A DNA stretch of 64,000 bases from SAR92 clade bacterium H455 (GCA_024802545.1 CP103416.1:930001-994000), one strand, 5' to 3'; shown: positions 9,271 to 18,777, counted from the first letter of the stretch. Notes: a model not told the origin generated them from the letters alone. A program made the numbers and translations.

Positions 9271-9404
9271 GGCATAGTCAAATTAGTCTGTTTAAAGCAT
9301 GTTATTGCTCGCCATCTTGCTTGTCATAGTCTCTATGGATGATGCTGCTTAAAAAGCGCAACTAGATAATCCTTAGTACCAAAAACAGCGAGCTAGGAGT
9401 GGGT
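9271..9404. promoter_or_regulatory. Divergent promoter region, fadD3/hsa operon versus ipdAB operon
   Basis: About 134 nt separate the two start codons of the main catabolic operons, so both promoters must lie here. A TAGATAAT element (9363-9370) fits a -10 box for the plus-strand operon, ~35 nt before ipdA. No palindrome resembling the mycobacterial KstR or KstR2 boxes was seen. The 13-mer TAGATAATCCTTA (9363-9375) recurs at 54190-54202 in another long intergenic region. Confidence 0.45.
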
Positions 9405-10280
9405 ATGGATAAGGTGCGCTCAGCGTACGAGGCAGTCTCCGAGATAAAAGATGGTATGACTATCGGGATCGGAGGTTGGGGCCCACGGCGTAAACCCATG
9501 GCTCTAATAAGGGAATTACTGCGTTCACCTGTGAAGGATTTAACGGTGGTTGCCTACGGCGGTGCAGATGTCGGATTGCTCTGCGCAGCGGGTAAGGTGA
9601 AGCGGGTAATTTTTGCCTTTGTCTCTCTAGATTTTATTCCTCTGGAACCCTATTTCCGCAAAGCTAGGCAGAGCGGCGCCATTGAGGTCAGTGAAATTGA
9701 TGAAGGCATGATGCTCCTGGGCCTGCGTGCTGCGGCCTGGGGTGTGCCCTATATTCCTACCAAACTTGGTCTAGGCACAGACGTAGTGCGGCTCAACCCG
9801 CAGATCAAAATGGTCGACAGTCCCTACGACAATAAAGAGTGGCTGGCGATGCCCGCTCTGAAACTCGACGTAGCCCTTATCCATGCCAGTCGCGCTGATC
9901 AGCGCGGTCTCTGCCAGATCGATAGTCCCGACCTCTATATGGACGACTGGTTTGCCCGAGCTGCCGAAACCACCATTGTTTCCTGCGACGCGTTGGTGGA
10001 CACAGATTATTTCCATCAGGGTGATAATGCCCGGTCGGTATTCTGGGAGCGCAATGTTACGCAGATAGTGGTGCCTATAGCAGGTGGTGCCCACCCGAGT
10101 TCCTGTGATCCTCTCTACGGCTTCGATATGGCACATTTTAAAGAGTACGCCGCCAGCGCTGCTGGGGATGGCATAGCGCCTTATCTAGAGAAGTATGTGA
10201 CCGCTAAGAATGAACAGGAATATCAGTCATTGGTGGGCGGTATCGATGGAATTCTCGCACTGCCACTACCTGTTTACTAA
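9405..10280 (+). CDS. ipdA: COCHEA-CoA hydrolase, alpha subunit (CoA-transferase fold)
   Basis: 291 aa from ATG 9405. A GTG six bases upstream is in frame, but the AGGAG at 9395-9398 is better spaced for the ATG. TIGIGGWGPRRKPMALIREL is the N-terminal motif of class I CoA-transferase alpha subunits and SEIDEGMMLLGLRAA is the region of the IpdA active-site Glu. IpdAB does not transfer CoA: it opens steroid ring C by retro-Claisen hydrolysis of the last cyclic CoA intermediate. It is first in the plus-strand operon, 59 nt upstream of its partner ipdB. Confidence 0.88.
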   Translation: MDKVRSAYEAVSEIKDGMTIGIGGWGPRRKPMALIRELLRSPVKDLTVVAYGGADVGLLCAAGKVKRVIFAFVSLDFIPLEPYFRKARQSGAIEVSEIDEGMMLLGLRAAAWGVPYIPTKLGLGTDVVRLNPQIKMVDSPYDNKEWLAMPALKLDVALIHASRADQRGLCQIDSPDLYMDDWFARAAETTIVSCDALVDTDYFHQGDNARSVFWERNVTQIVVPIAGGAHPSSCDPLYGFDMAHFKEYAASAAGDGIAPYLEKYVTAKNEQEYQSLVGGIDGILALPLPVY

Positions 10281-10339
10281 CTCAGTTAATTAACCACGGC
10301 AATTAACTGACGCACTTAAAAGATGCTTTTAACAGAGAC

Positions 10340-11173
10340 ATGGATCAATCTATGACACAGCAGGATTACAGTTTAGCGGAATTGATGACAGTCGCTGCCG
10401 CGGAAGCGTTTCGCGGCAACGGTGAGGTTCTGGCCACGGGTATAGGTCTATTGCCGCGCCTAGCTGCGAGTTTGGCAATGAAAACCTTCACCCCAGAATT
10501 GATGATGACTGACAGCCAGAGTTGGATGTTGTCTGAACCGAACAATGTCAGTGGTCGCGCAGTCAGCGATCGCCAGGCACAGGAATCCTGGATGGGTTTT
10601 TCCCGTATCTTCGACAATGTTTGGAGTGGCAAGCGCCACGCCATGGTCGGCCCTACTCAGATTGATGCCTATGGCCAGACCAATATTTCCGCCCTTGGTA
10701 GTGATTATCAAAACCCGAAAGTGCAGATGCTCGGTGTGCGCGGTTTTCCTGGCAACTCCATATGCCATGCCAACTCGTTTTTTGTGCCCGATCATTCGCG
10801 CCGTGTGTTTGTCCCCGGAGAATGTGATGTGGTCTGCTCTATAGGCTACAACCCAAAGCGCCTGCCGCGGGGTTACAGTCTTGACGAAATTGATATTCGT
10901 CGAGTGATCACCAATCTCTGCGTGATGGACTGGGGTGGCCCCAATCACCAGCTGCGGGTCTTGAGTCTGCACCCGGGAGTCAGCCTCGAAGAAGTGCAAG
11001 AAAACACCTCTTTTGAGCTTGCGGTGGTCGACGATCTCGCAATTACTGCCGCGCCCACTCCGGAGCAGATGGCCATCATGGCGATATTAGACCCGGCCAA
11101 TAGCCGCGCCAAACAACTTAAAGACAACCCCGCCGGTGATCGCCGTCGGCTAGAGGAGTCTCGCAATGTCTGA
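10340..11173 (+). CDS. ipdB: COCHEA-CoA hydrolase, beta subunit
   Basis: 277 aa; the in-frame ATG four codons later (MTQQDYS) is an alternative start. It is a CoA-transferase beta-subunit homologue: EVLATGIGLLPRLAASLA, then GPTQIDAYGQTN and VRGFPGNSICHAN are family blocks. It pairs with IpdA for ring-C opening. The stop overlaps the start of the following crotonase gene by 8 nt. The ipdA-ipdB order and their position at the head of a HIP operon match the actinobacterial and proteobacterial steroid clusters. Confidence 0.88.
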   Translation: MDQSMTQQDYSLAELMTVAAAEAFRGNGEVLATGIGLLPRLAASLAMKTFTPELMMTDSQSWMLSEPNNVSGRAVSDRQAQESWMGFSRIFDNVWSGKRHAMVGPTQIDAYGQTNISALGSDYQNPKVQMLGVRGFPGNSICHANSFFVPDHSRRVFVPGECDVVCSIGYNPKRLPRGYSLDEIDIRRVITNLCVMDWGGPNHQLRVLSLHPGVSLEEVQENTSFELAVVDDLAITAAPTPEQMAIMAILDPANSRAKQLKDNPAGDRRRLEESRNV

Positions 11174-12041
11174 TAGCGCCACTTATGATCCCACCGCTGA
11201 TACGGTTATCTATGCAGTCAGTGAGGGTGTAGCCACCATTACCATGGATCGGCCGAGCTACCACAATGCCCAAAATGCCAAGATGACCTATGAATTAGAC
11301 GCGGCTTTTCGACGCGCTGTGGCTGATGACGAGGTCAAGGTTATTGTTCTCGCTGGCAATGGCAAACACTTTTCCGCCGGTCATGATATTGGCACTCCAG
11401 GGCGCGACGTGCACCTTAGCCAAGAGCGCACCAGCATGTGGTATGACCATGCCAACAAACCCGGTGGCGAGTATCTCTATGTCCGTGAAGCTGAGGCTTA
11501 CCTGGGTATGTGCCGACGCTGGCGCGAAATCCCCAAGCCAACCATCGCCGCAGTGCAGGGTGCCTGTATCGCTGGCGGCCTCATGCTAGCCTGGGTCTGC
11601 GATCTTATTGTTGCCACCGATGATGCTTTTTTCTCTGATCCAGTGGTGCGCATGGGCATTCCCGGGGTTGAGTATTTTGCCCATCCCTTTGAAATGGCGC
11701 CGCGGATTGCCAAAGAATTTTTATTTACTGGCGATAAGATGTCCGCCGAGCGCGCCTATCAGGTGGGCATGGTCAATCGCCTATCGACCCGAGAGACACT
11801 GCAAGACGACGTTAACGCACTGGCCGCAAAAATAGCCACGCAGCCGCGTTTGGGTCTGGCTCTGACTAAGCAGGTGATCAACAATATTGAGGACCTACAG
11901 GGCAAGCGTACGGGCATGGAAGCGGCCTTTGCCTGGCACCATTTTTCTCACGCGCACAATGATCTGGTCTCCGGCGATAAGCTCGGTGGCTTCGACGCTA
12001 AAAAAATGGCTGCACACAATCGCGCGGGAGATAAGTCTTAA
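11166..12041 (+). CDS. Crotonase-family protein lacking both classical catalytic glutamates
   Basis: 291-aa enoyl-CoA hydratase/isomerase fold: MDRPSYHNAQNAKM, the CoA/oxyanion loops KHFSAGHDIGTPG and VQGACIAGGLMLAWVCD. At the positions of the two hydratase glutamates (GGG-C-E-LA and FGQPE in typical enzymes) this protein has AGGLMLA and FSDPVVR, so both acids are absent. It therefore may be a C-C hydrolase, isomerase or decyclase rather than a plain hydratase. It sits where echA20 (ring-D hydrolase) sits beside ipdAB in mycobacteria, but it is longer (echA20 is ~247 aa) and does not resemble it closely. Its start overlaps the ipdB stop, and its stop overlaps the next start codon by one base. 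Confidence 0.75.
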   Translation: MSDSATYDPTADTVIYAVSEGVATITMDRPSYHNAQNAKMTYELDAAFRRAVADDEVKVIVLAGNGKHFSAGHDIGTPGRDVHLSQERTSMWYDHANKPGGEYLYVREAEAYLGMCRRWREIPKPTIAAVQGACIAGGLMLAWVCDLIVATDDAFFSDPVVRMGIPGVEYFAHPFEMAPRIAKEFLFTGDKMSAERAYQVGMVNRLSTRETLQDDVNALAAKIATQPRLGLALTKQVINNIEDLQGKRTGMEAAFAWHHFSHAHNDLVSGDKLGGFDAKKMAAHNRAGDKS

Positions 12042-13207
12042 TGGAATTAATCTATACCGCGGCACAGGCGCAATTTCGAACTGAGGTGCGCGACTGGCTA
12101 AATGCCAATATCCCTACTTCGCCACTGCCGTCCTTTGATACAGAGGAGGGCTTTGCTGCTCATCGCGAGTGGGAGAAGACTCTGTCTGAGGGTGACTATG
12201 GCATGGTCACCTGGCCTCAAGAATACGGTGGTCGCGGCTGTGATCTGATCGAATGGCTCATATTTGAAGAGGAATATTACCGTGCTGAAGCCCCTTTGCG
12301 GGTCAACCAAAACGGCATATTTTTGCTCGGCCCCACCTTGATGGAATACGGTACCGAGGCGCAAAAGCAGCGCTTTATCAGCGCCATGGCCAGTGGCACG
12401 GAAATGTGGGCTCAGGGATGGTCTGAGCCTGGTGCGGGTTCCGATATGGCGGCAATACGCTGTCGCGCCGATCGCGACGGCGATGAATTTGTTATCAATG
12501 GGCAGAAAATCTGGTCGACAAGGGCAGTGTTTGCCGACTGGGTATTTTGCCTGTTGCGCACTGATCCCGAGTCCAGTCGTCACCATGGCCTGTCATTTAT
12601 CTTGGTGCCGCTGGACGCGCCGGGGGTTACCGTGCGACCTATCCCTCAACTCAACGGTCTGCCCGGATTTGCCGAAATATTCTTTGACGATGTGCGTGTC
12701 TCTGACTTCAATCTGATTGGTGAAGAGGGCGGTGGCTGGGCTATTGCAATGGCCACAGCAGGCTTTGAACGAGGGCTGATGCTGCGCAGCCCGGCGCGCT
12801 TTCAACAAGCCTCGAGACGTCTGGTGGAACTCTACCGCCAGCGTCAAAATGATATTTTGGATTTATCTGTAGAAGACAGTGTGGTGCGCTGCTATATGGA
12901 TGCCGAGGCCTATGCCCTATCAACCTATCAAACCGCATCGCGGCTCATTAATAACGGCACTATAGGGCCAGAGTCCAGCTGCAATAAAATCTTCTGGTCG
13001 GAGCTAGATCTGCGCATTCACGAGACTGCGATGTCCCTGCTCGGTGCCAAGGCTGAGATCGAGCCCAGCTCCCCCGACGCCGAGCAACAGCTGGCTAATT
13101 GGCTGGATGGCTTTTTATTCGCCCAGTCAGGGCCGATTTATGCGGGTACCAATGAAATTCAGCGCAATATTATTGCCGAGCGCATGCTCGGCATGCCGCG
13201 CAAATAA
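12041..13207 (+). CDS. fadE31: Acyl-CoA dehydrogenase, FadE31-like
   Basis: 388 aa, full-length ACAD: WAQGWSEPGAGSDMAAIRC and VINGQKIWSTRA are the FAD/substrate loops; the C-terminus YAGTNEIQRNIIAERMLG is the helix that closes the active site. A divergence from ordinary fatty-acyl enzymes is the segment FDTEEGFAAHREWEKTL near the N-terminus, which matches the FadE31 type from steroid C/D-ring clusters. Steroid ACADs work as heteromers of two unlike subunits, and the following gene (13229) is the likely partner. It oxidises a CoA-ester of the HIP series; the exact step is not determinable here. Symbol by remembered similarity. Confidence 0.75.
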   Translation: MELIYTAAQAQFRTEVRDWLNANIPTSPLPSFDTEEGFAAHREWEKTLSEGDYGMVTWPQEYGGRGCDLIEWLIFEEEYYRAEAPLRVNQNGIFLLGPTLMEYGTEAQKQRFISAMASGTEMWAQGWSEPGAGSDMAAIRCRADRDGDEFVINGQKIWSTRAVFADWVFCLLRTDPESSRHHGLSFILVPLDAPGVTVRPIPQLNGLPGFAEIFFDDVRVSDFNLIGEEGGGWAIAMATAGFERGLMLRSPARFQQASRRLVELYRQRQNDILDLSVEDSVVRCYMDAEAYALSTYQTASRLINNGTIGPESSCNKIFWSELDLRIHETAMSLLGAKAEIEPSSPDAEQQLANWLDGFLFAQSGPIYAGTNEIQRNIIAERMLGMPRK

Positions 13208-13228
13208 GCGGCAAAAAGAGAGATAACT

Positions 13229-14338
13229 ATGAACTTTACCTTTAGCGATGATCAATTATTATTTCGCGATACTGTCCGTGACCTGCTCAGTAATGAAGTC
13301 ACTGCTGAGCGCATTCGCCAGCGTTGGGACAGTGATAGCGGCGTCGACAGTGCCGCATTGCAGTCCATGGTCGATTTGGGCCTAACCGCAGCGCTAGTGC
13401 CTGAAGAGCAGGGTGGTCTGGGGCTCAATGCCGTGGACTTTATCTTGATCGCCGAGGAGTGCGGCAGGGCTGCACTGCCAGAGCCAATTGTCGATGCCTG
13501 CCTGGTGGCGACCCCCATGCTAGTGGACGCCGATAGCGCCCTCGAAGGATCCGACAGTCGACTGCGTGAACTTCTGGAGGCCGTGGCCTCTGGCGAGAAG
13601 ACAGTACTCTGCGGCCCATCGATCAACCCCTATATTAACTTTGCTCACAGCGCCGACTATTTGCTTCTGCCCCACGGTAATGAAGTACATCTGGTCGCCG
13701 CCGATGCGGTGCAACTTGAGTTGCAAACCAGCGTCGACCTGAGCCGTCGCCTGAGTAAAGTCAGCTGGCAGCCGCGCAGTGAGACCTGTATTGCCCGGGG
13801 TGAAATAGGTGCCGACCTGTGGTGCTCGACACTCAATCGTGGCGCCCTAGCTAACGCCGCCCAGCTGCTTGGTCTCAGTGAAGCCATGGTGGCGCGATCG
13901 GTACAGTTTGCCAGCGACCGTGAACAGTTTGGCCGCCCAATTGGTGTCAATCAGGCAATCAAACACCTGCTTGCCGACTGCGCTGTAAAGGCGGAATTTG
14001 CCAAACCGGCGATTTATCGAGCCGCTTACACCGTTGCCGTGGCACCCACTCGTGCCGACTGGTCTGTGTCTCACGCCAAGGCCAGTGCCGGTGATGCCGC
14101 CCGCGCTGCCAGCCGCAATTGCACTCAGGTGCACGGGGCCATGGGGTACACCTGGGAGTGCGATCTGCATATTTGGATGAAGCGCGCCTGGACTCTCGAT
14201 AGAGAGTGGGGCGATGCGGGCTTCCACAAGAACCGCATTCACGAGTGGCTGTTGCAGCCCAAGGCCCTGCTCGGCCCTCAATACACCTTTGGTCGACGCC
14301 ATATGGGCGATGCGGCCAATTCTATTACCGCTGCATAG
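13229..14338 (+). CDS. fadE32: Acyl-CoA dehydrogenase, FadE32-like partner subunit
   Basis: 369 aa, starts MNFTFSDDQLLFRDTVRDLL 21 nt after fadE31 with an AGAGAG ribosome site. It has the ACAD N-terminal helical domain and the C-terminal block QVHGAMGYTWECDLHIW, but the central beta-domain is poor: the usual TEP.AGSD and NG.K loops are absent. That is characteristic of the non-catalytic or half-site subunits in steroid alpha2beta2 ACADs. The inference is that it pairs with the fadE31-like product. FadE32 and FadE33 are hard to tell apart without alignment. Confidence 0.7.
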   Translation: MNFTFSDDQLLFRDTVRDLLSNEVTAERIRQRWDSDSGVDSAALQSMVDLGLTAALVPEEQGGLGLNAVDFILIAEECGRAALPEPIVDACLVATPMLVDADSALEGSDSRLRELLEAVASGEKTVLCGPSINPYINFAHSADYLLLPHGNEVHLVAADAVQLELQTSVDLSRRLSKVSWQPRSETCIARGEIGADLWCSTLNRGALANAAQLLGLSEAMVARSVQFASDREQFGRPIGVNQAIKHLLADCAVKAEFAKPAIYRAAYTVAVAPTRADWSVSHAKASAGDAARAASRNCTQVHGAMGYTWECDLHIWMKRAWTLDREWGDAGFHKNRIHEWLLQPKALLGPQYTFGRRHMGDAANSITAA

Positions 14339-14347
14339 AGGCTTATT

Positions 14348-15502
14348 ATGACTATTCCCTGCGCTTACATTGTCGATGCAGTGCGCTCGCCAACTGGCCG
14401 CCGTCGCGGTTCATTGGCTGGTGTTCACGGTGCCGATCTGGGTGCCCATGTGCTGCGCACACTGGTTGAACGCAATGCCATTCCCGACGATGAATACGAT
14501 GATGTGATTTTTGGCTGTGTCGACACCATTGGTCCCCTAGCCGGGGATATTGCCCGCACTGCATGGTTGGCTGCTGGTCTGTCTGATGCGGTTCCCGGAA
14601 CCACCATCGATCGCCAGTGTGGCTCCTCACAACAGGCAGTCCACTTCGCTGCCCAGGCGGTTATGTCCGGCACCATGGATGTGGTTGTCGCCGGTGGTGT
14701 GCAGACCATGAGTGCTATCCCAATTTCCTCCGCCATGCTAGTGGCTGAGCCCATGGGTTTTAGCGACCCCTTTTCCGGCAGTCAGGGTTGGGTCGAACGC
14801 TATGGCAATGTGCCGGTGTCACAGTTTAACTCTGCGGAAATGATTGCCAAGCATTGGAATCTCAGCCGCGAAGCCATGGAACAGTTTTCCCTGAGCTCGC
14901 ATCAGCGCGCAGCTGAGGCCATTGGCAAAGGTTATTTTGACCGCGAAGTGGCGCCCATCAATGGCTTGGCCATGGATGAAACAGTGCGCGATACCTCGCT
15001 GGCAAAAATGGCCGAGCTACTGCCACTGCAAGAGGGCGGACGCATTACTGCGGCGGTCTCCAGTCAAACCTGTGATGCCTCGTCTGCTGTTTTAGTGGTC
15101 TCTGAGCGCGCTCTAAAGCGCTACAACCTGACACCGCGAGCTCGTATAGCCCACATGAGTGTCCGTGGAGCCGATCCTATTTGGATGCTCACTGCGCCGA
15201 TCTCAGCGACCAAATACGCCCTTAAAAAAGCCGGCCTCAGCCTCAATGATATAGATCTGGTTGAAATTAATGAGGCCTTTGCCTCGGTTGCAATGGCCTG
15301 GTTGCAAGAGACCGGCTATGCCCATGAACAGACCAATGTTAACGGTGGCGCAATTGCCCTGGGACATCCCCTGGGGGCCACTGGCACCAAGTTAATGACC
15401 ACATTACTGTATGAGTTAGAACGCCGTGGCGGCCGCTATGGGTTACAGACCATGTGCGAAGGTGGCGGACAGGCCAACGTGACCATTATTGAGCGATTAT
15501 AA
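14348..15502 (+). CDS. fadA6: Thiolase FadA6 (steroid C/D-ring)
   Basis: 384 aa. The nucleophilic Cys is in [14 protein letters not shown] (Cys91), the second acid/base pair in [15 protein letters not shown] (His) and [16 protein letters not shown] (Cys). The stretch [13 protein letters not shown] and the C-terminal MCEGGG motif match FadA6 of HIP degradation rather than FadA5 (side chain). It cleaves the beta-ketoacyl-CoA from the opened C/D rings, releasing acetyl- or succinyl-type CoA units. The start is 9 nt after fadE32, and the stop lies 10 nt before the next gene's GTG. Confidence 0.82.
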   Translation: MTIPCAYIVDAVRSPTGRRRGSLAGVHGADLGAHVLRTLVERNAIPDDEYDDVIFGCVDTIGPLAGDIARTAWLAAGLSDAVPGTTIDRQCGSSQQAVHFAAQAVMSGTMDVVVAGGVQTMSAIPISSAMLVAEPMGFSDPFSGSQGWVERYGNVPVSQFNSAEMIAKHWNLSREAMEQFSLSSHQRAAEAIGKGYFDREVAPINGLAMDETVRDTSLAKMAELLPLQEGGRITAAVSSQTCDASSAVLVVSERALKRYNLTPRARIAHMSVRGADPIWMLTAPISATKYALKKAGLSLNDIDLVEINEAFASVAMAWLQETGYAHEQTNVNGGAIALGHPLGATGTKLMTTLLYELERRGGRYGLQTMCEGGGQANVTIIERL

Positions 15503-15512
15503 GGAGCTTCAA

Positions 15513-16400
15513 GTGCATAAATTTTGTCAAGACCGCGTGGTAATTATCACCGGTGCAGGGGGTGGCTTAGGTGCCGCTCACGCCAGAGTGCTTGCCAGTC
15601 ATGGTGCGAAAGTCGTGATCAACGATATCAACCAGGGGGCCGCCCAACAGGTGGTTCAGGAAATTGTTAGCAGTGGTGGTGAAGCGGTGTACAACAGCGC
15701 CAATATCACCGATTTTGCCGACAGCAAGCGCAGTGTGGATCAGGCAATTAGTGAATTCGGTGCGCTCCACGCGGTGGTTAATAACGCCGGCAACAATCGC
15801 GACCGTATGTTTGCTTCACTCAGTGAAGAGGATTGGGATGCGGTTATCTCGGTGCATTTGAAAGGACATTTCTGCACCTCCAGACATGCGGTGCAATACT
15901 GGCGCGATCTGGCGAAAAACGGCGAGGGGCTGGCTGGGCGTATTGTAAACACCACATCTGGTGCGGGCCTGCAGGGCTCCGTAGGGCAGTCCAATTATGC
16001 CGCTGCCAAAGCGGGTATCTGTGCCCTAACGTTGAATCAGGCTGCGGAGCTCGGTCGCTATGGCGTCACCGTCAATGCTATCGCCCCTGCGGCACGCACC
16101 GGCATGACTACCGCCGTGGCCTCTATGGCTGCCCGTATGGCCAAGCCGGAGGATGGCAGTTTTGATTATTGGGCGCCAGAGAATGTGTCACCACTGGTGG
16201 CCTGGCTCTGTTCAGAAAATTCCAGTCATGTGAGCGGTCGAATCTTCGAAGCTGAGGGCGGCAAACTTTCAATTGCTGACGGTTGGCGCACTACCGAGGG
16301 CATAGATAATGGTCAGCAGTGGACACCCGAAACCCTGGACATAGCAATGAATAATCTGCTGGCCAGTGAAGCGCCAGCACAAAACGTTTACGGCACCTGA
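15513..16400 (+). CDS. SDR dehydrogenase, MFE-2-like (Rv3548c type)
   Basis: 295 aa from GTG 15513, chosen because AAGGAG lies 7 nt before it; an upstream TTG at 15489 overlaps fadA6 and has no ribosome site. TGAGGGLGAAHA (NAD loop), NNAGNNRDRMF, the Ser of NTTSGAGLQG and the YAAAK catalytic pair are all present. The segment RDRMFASLSEEDWDAVISVH followed by LKGHF is typical of the 3-hydroxyacyl-CoA dehydrogenase domain of peroxisomal multifunctional enzyme type 2 and of the ~300-aa SDRs in mycobacterial steroid clusters. Likely role: hydroxyacyl-CoA oxidation in C/D-ring beta-oxidation. Confidence 0.75.
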   Translation: MHKFCQDRVVIITGAGGGLGAAHARVLASHGAKVVINDINQGAAQQVVQEIVSSGGEAVYNSANITDFADSKRSVDQAISEFGALHAVVNNAGNNRDRMFASLSEEDWDAVISVHLKGHFCTSRHAVQYWRDLAKNGEGLAGRIVNTTSGAGLQGSVGQSNYAAAKAGICALTLNQAAELGRYGVTVNAIAPAARTGMTTAVASMAARMAKPEDGSFDYWAPENVSPLVAWLCSENSSHVSGRIFEAEGGKLSIADGWRTTEGIDNGQQWTPETLDIAMNNLLASEAPAQNVYGT

Positions 16401-16407
16401 GGTCACA

Positions 16408-17574
16408 GTGGAATTTAAGTTTACCGACGAACAAATTATGATTCGCGACACTGCTGAAGCCTTTGTCAGCGAGGTCTCGACCAGTGCCGCGGTGCGCAGC
16501 GCAATGCTTGAACCAGCCGGCTATGACAAAGATCTGTGGCGGCAAATTAGCGCTGATATGTTTTGGCAGGCGCTGCCTATCCCTGAAGCTTTGGGTGGCC
16601 TCGGGCTGGGTTATGTGGAACTCGCCGCCACCCTGGAACAGACCGGACGATTTTTACTCTGTTCACCGCTGATGGCCACCGCGGCGCTCGCCGTGCCAGC
16701 CATTAGACTGGCGGCCAGCGAAGAGCAGCAGGCCCACTATCTGGGGCGTATTCTCGAGGGGCAAGTGGCGACCCTGGCTCATGTTGGCATTCAAACCCAC
16801 GGCAGCCATATCAATATGCAGGCCAAGATCACCGATCAGGGTGTCTGTTTAAACGGTCTTTCACGCCATGTACTGAATGGTCAGAGTGCTGATTTTTTTA
16901 TTATCGCGGCTGAGGAAACCTTTGCCAGCGGTGAATTGGGTGTGTCACTTTGGTTTGTCGACAGCAATACTCAGGATTTATCCGTAAAAGTCCTGCCCAC
17001 CATGGATCAAACCCGGCGTCTGGCTGAACTGCAGTGCGACAACCTGGTGTTATCTCCTGAACAGCGTCTGGGCGGCGTGGCTCAGTGCCAGGCCCAGTTG
17101 CTCAGCAGTATTCTCGATCTGGCGGCGATTGCTGTGTCCGCCGAACAGGTCGGTGGCGCTCAGCAATCTCTGGATATCTCGGTGGCCTATATCAAAGAGC
17201 GGGTGCAATTTGGTCGCACCATCGCCTCTTACCAGGCGATAAAACACAAGTGTGCCGATATGATGCTTAAGGCTGAGTCGGCCCGCTCAGGGCTCTACTA
17301 TGCCGCATGTATTGCCGATGAGTTTCTTGCCGGTGTCTGCGATGCTGAGACTCTTGCTGAGGCAGCCAGCATCAGCAAAGCCTACAGTAGTGAGGCGTTT
17401 TTCTTTAACGCCGGTTGCGGTATTCAGCTTCACGGCGGTGTTGGTATCACCTCCGAATATGATATCCAGCTCTATTTTAAACGCGCCAAAGCCCTTGAGA
17501 GCTTTCTCGGCAATGCCAGTGAGCATCGTGAGCGCCTGGCCAAACAACTCTTAGATAGCGAGGTGTTGTTGTGA
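16408..17574 (+). CDS. fadE33: Acyl-CoA dehydrogenase, FadE33-like partner subunit
   Basis: 388 aa from GTG 16408 (VEFKFTDEQIMIRDTAEAF), preceded by a TGAGGT ribosome site that contains the stop of the SDR gene. An upstream ATG 14 codons earlier would overlap that gene. ACAD fold: N-terminal helices, RVQFGRTIASYQAIKHKCADM, and C-terminal IQLHGGVGITSEYDIQLYFKR. The beta-domain lacks clear TEP.GSD and NGxK loops, as in partner subunits. It overlaps the fadE30 start by 4 nt, so it may pair with FadE30 or join a FadE31/32/33 complex. The numbering is provisional. Confidence 0.68.
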   Translation: MEFKFTDEQIMIRDTAEAFVSEVSTSAAVRSAMLEPAGYDKDLWRQISADMFWQALPIPEALGGLGLGYVELAATLEQTGRFLLCSPLMATAALAVPAIRLAASEEQQAHYLGRILEGQVATLAHVGIQTHGSHINMQAKITDQGVCLNGLSRHVLNGQSADFFIIAAEETFASGELGVSLWFVDSNTQDLSVKVLPTMDQTRRLAELQCDNLVLSPEQRLGGVAQCQAQLLSSILDLAAIAVSAEQVGGAQQSLDISVAYIKERVQFGRTIASYQAIKHKCADMMLKAESARSGLYYAACIADEFLAGVCDAETLAEAASISKAYSSEAFFFNAGCGIQLHGGVGITSEYDIQLYFKRAKALESFLGNASEHRERLAKQLLDSEVLL

Positions 17575-18764
17575 AATTACGCTTTAGCACCAGTGACGAA
17601 GCCTTTCGTGTCGAGGTAGCCAATTGGTTGCGCGACAACCTCTGTGGCGAGTTTGAATCTATCCGTTTTCGCGGCGGTCCCGGCGATGAACACAGTTTTG
17701 TCGAAGAGCGCAAAGCCTGGGAGCGCAGGCTCGGCGAGGCCGGTTGGACCTGTATTGGTTGGCCCCGAGACTGGGGTGGTCGAGCCGCGAGTATTGAACA
17801 GCAGGTGGTTTTTAATGAGGAGTACGCCCGCGCCGGTGGCCCGGGAAGAATTGGCCATATTGGTGAAACCCTGATGGGGCCGACCCTTATCGCCTATGGT
17901 AGTGAGGCGCAAAAAAACAAATATTTACCCAGTATTCGCAGTGGCGACGCGATCTGGTGTCAGGGTTATAGCGAACCCTCGGCGGGGTCCGATCTGGCCA
18001 ATGTCAAAACCAAAGCGGTTTTCGATGAGCAGGCCCAGGTTTGGCAAATCACTGGGCAAAAGGTCTGGACTTCACTGGCCCATGAATCCCAATATTGTTT
18101 TGTTGTCGCGCGCACAGACCCTCAGGCGAAGGGCCACAAAGGTCTGGGCTTTTTTATGCTCGATATGCACCAGCCCGGGGTCACTATTCGCCCCATCGAA
18201 CAGCTCACTGGCACCTCGGAATTTAACGAAGTATTTTTTGATAGTGCCGTTTGCAGTGTCGAGGATATTGTCGGTAAGCCTGGAGAGGGCTGGCAGGTTG
18301 CCATGGCGCTGCTGGGCTTTGAGCGGGGCGTCTCGACCCTCGGCCAGCAGATGCTGTTCCAAAATGAATTTAATGACATTGTTCAGCTGGCTAAGCGCAA
18401 TGGCGCGGACCGCGACCCGATGTTGCGCCAGCGCATAGCCGAAGCCCATATTGGACTGCGTATTATGCGCTATAACACCCTGCGGGTTCTGTCCGGTTCA
18501 GACGAGGGTGAACTGCAAGCTGAGGGCATGATCTACAAGCTCTACTGGTCCTCATGGCACCGCAATTTAGGCAAGCTGGCGATGGATGTGATGGGCTCTG
18601 ACAGCGAAATTTTGGATGCCGAACCCTACGAACTCAATCGCCTGCAGTCGATGTTTTTGTTTACCCGCGCCGACACTATTTATGGCGGCACCAACCAGAT
18701 TCAACGCAACTTGATCGCTGAGCGGGCCCTTGGCATGCCCCGTGAACCCCGGGGCAATAACTGA
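17571..18764 (+). CDS. fadE30: Acyl-CoA dehydrogenase FadE30
   Basis: 397 aa, GTG start inside the GTGA overlap with the previous gene. Strong blocks: FRGGPGDEHSFVEERKAWE, WCQGYSEPSAGSDLANVKT, GQKVWTSLAHESQYCFV, EQLTGTSEFNEVFFD, ERGVSTLGQQM and IYGGTNQIQRNLIAER. These closely follow the FadE30 sequence that dehydrogenates the HIP-CoA propionyl side chain (first beta-oxidation step after FadD3). ipdF follows 13 nt downstream, the same neighbours as in mycobacteria (fadE30-ipdF). Confidence 0.82.
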   Translation: MKLRFSTSDEAFRVEVANWLRDNLCGEFESIRFRGGPGDEHSFVEERKAWERRLGEAGWTCIGWPRDWGGRAASIEQQVVFNEEYARAGGPGRIGHIGETLMGPTLIAYGSEAQKNKYLPSIRSGDAIWCQGYSEPSAGSDLANVKTKAVFDEQAQVWQITGQKVWTSLAHESQYCFVVARTDPQAKGHKGLGFFMLDMHQPGVTIRPIEQLTGTSEFNEVFFDSAVCSVEDIVGKPGEGWQVAMALLGFERGVSTLGQQMLFQNEFNDIVQLAKRNGADRDPMLRQRIAEAHIGLRIMRYNTLRVLSGSDEGELQAEGMIYKLYWSSWHRNLGKLAMDVMGSDSEILDAEPYELNRLQSMFLFTRADTIYGGTNQIQRNLIAERALGMPREPRGNN

Positions 18765-18777
18765 TAGAGGAAAGACC

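Noticed and set aside
10460-10999. 179-codon open frame antisense to ipdB
   Set aside because: Shadow of a well-supported gene; composition and lack of motifs match a non-coding frame.
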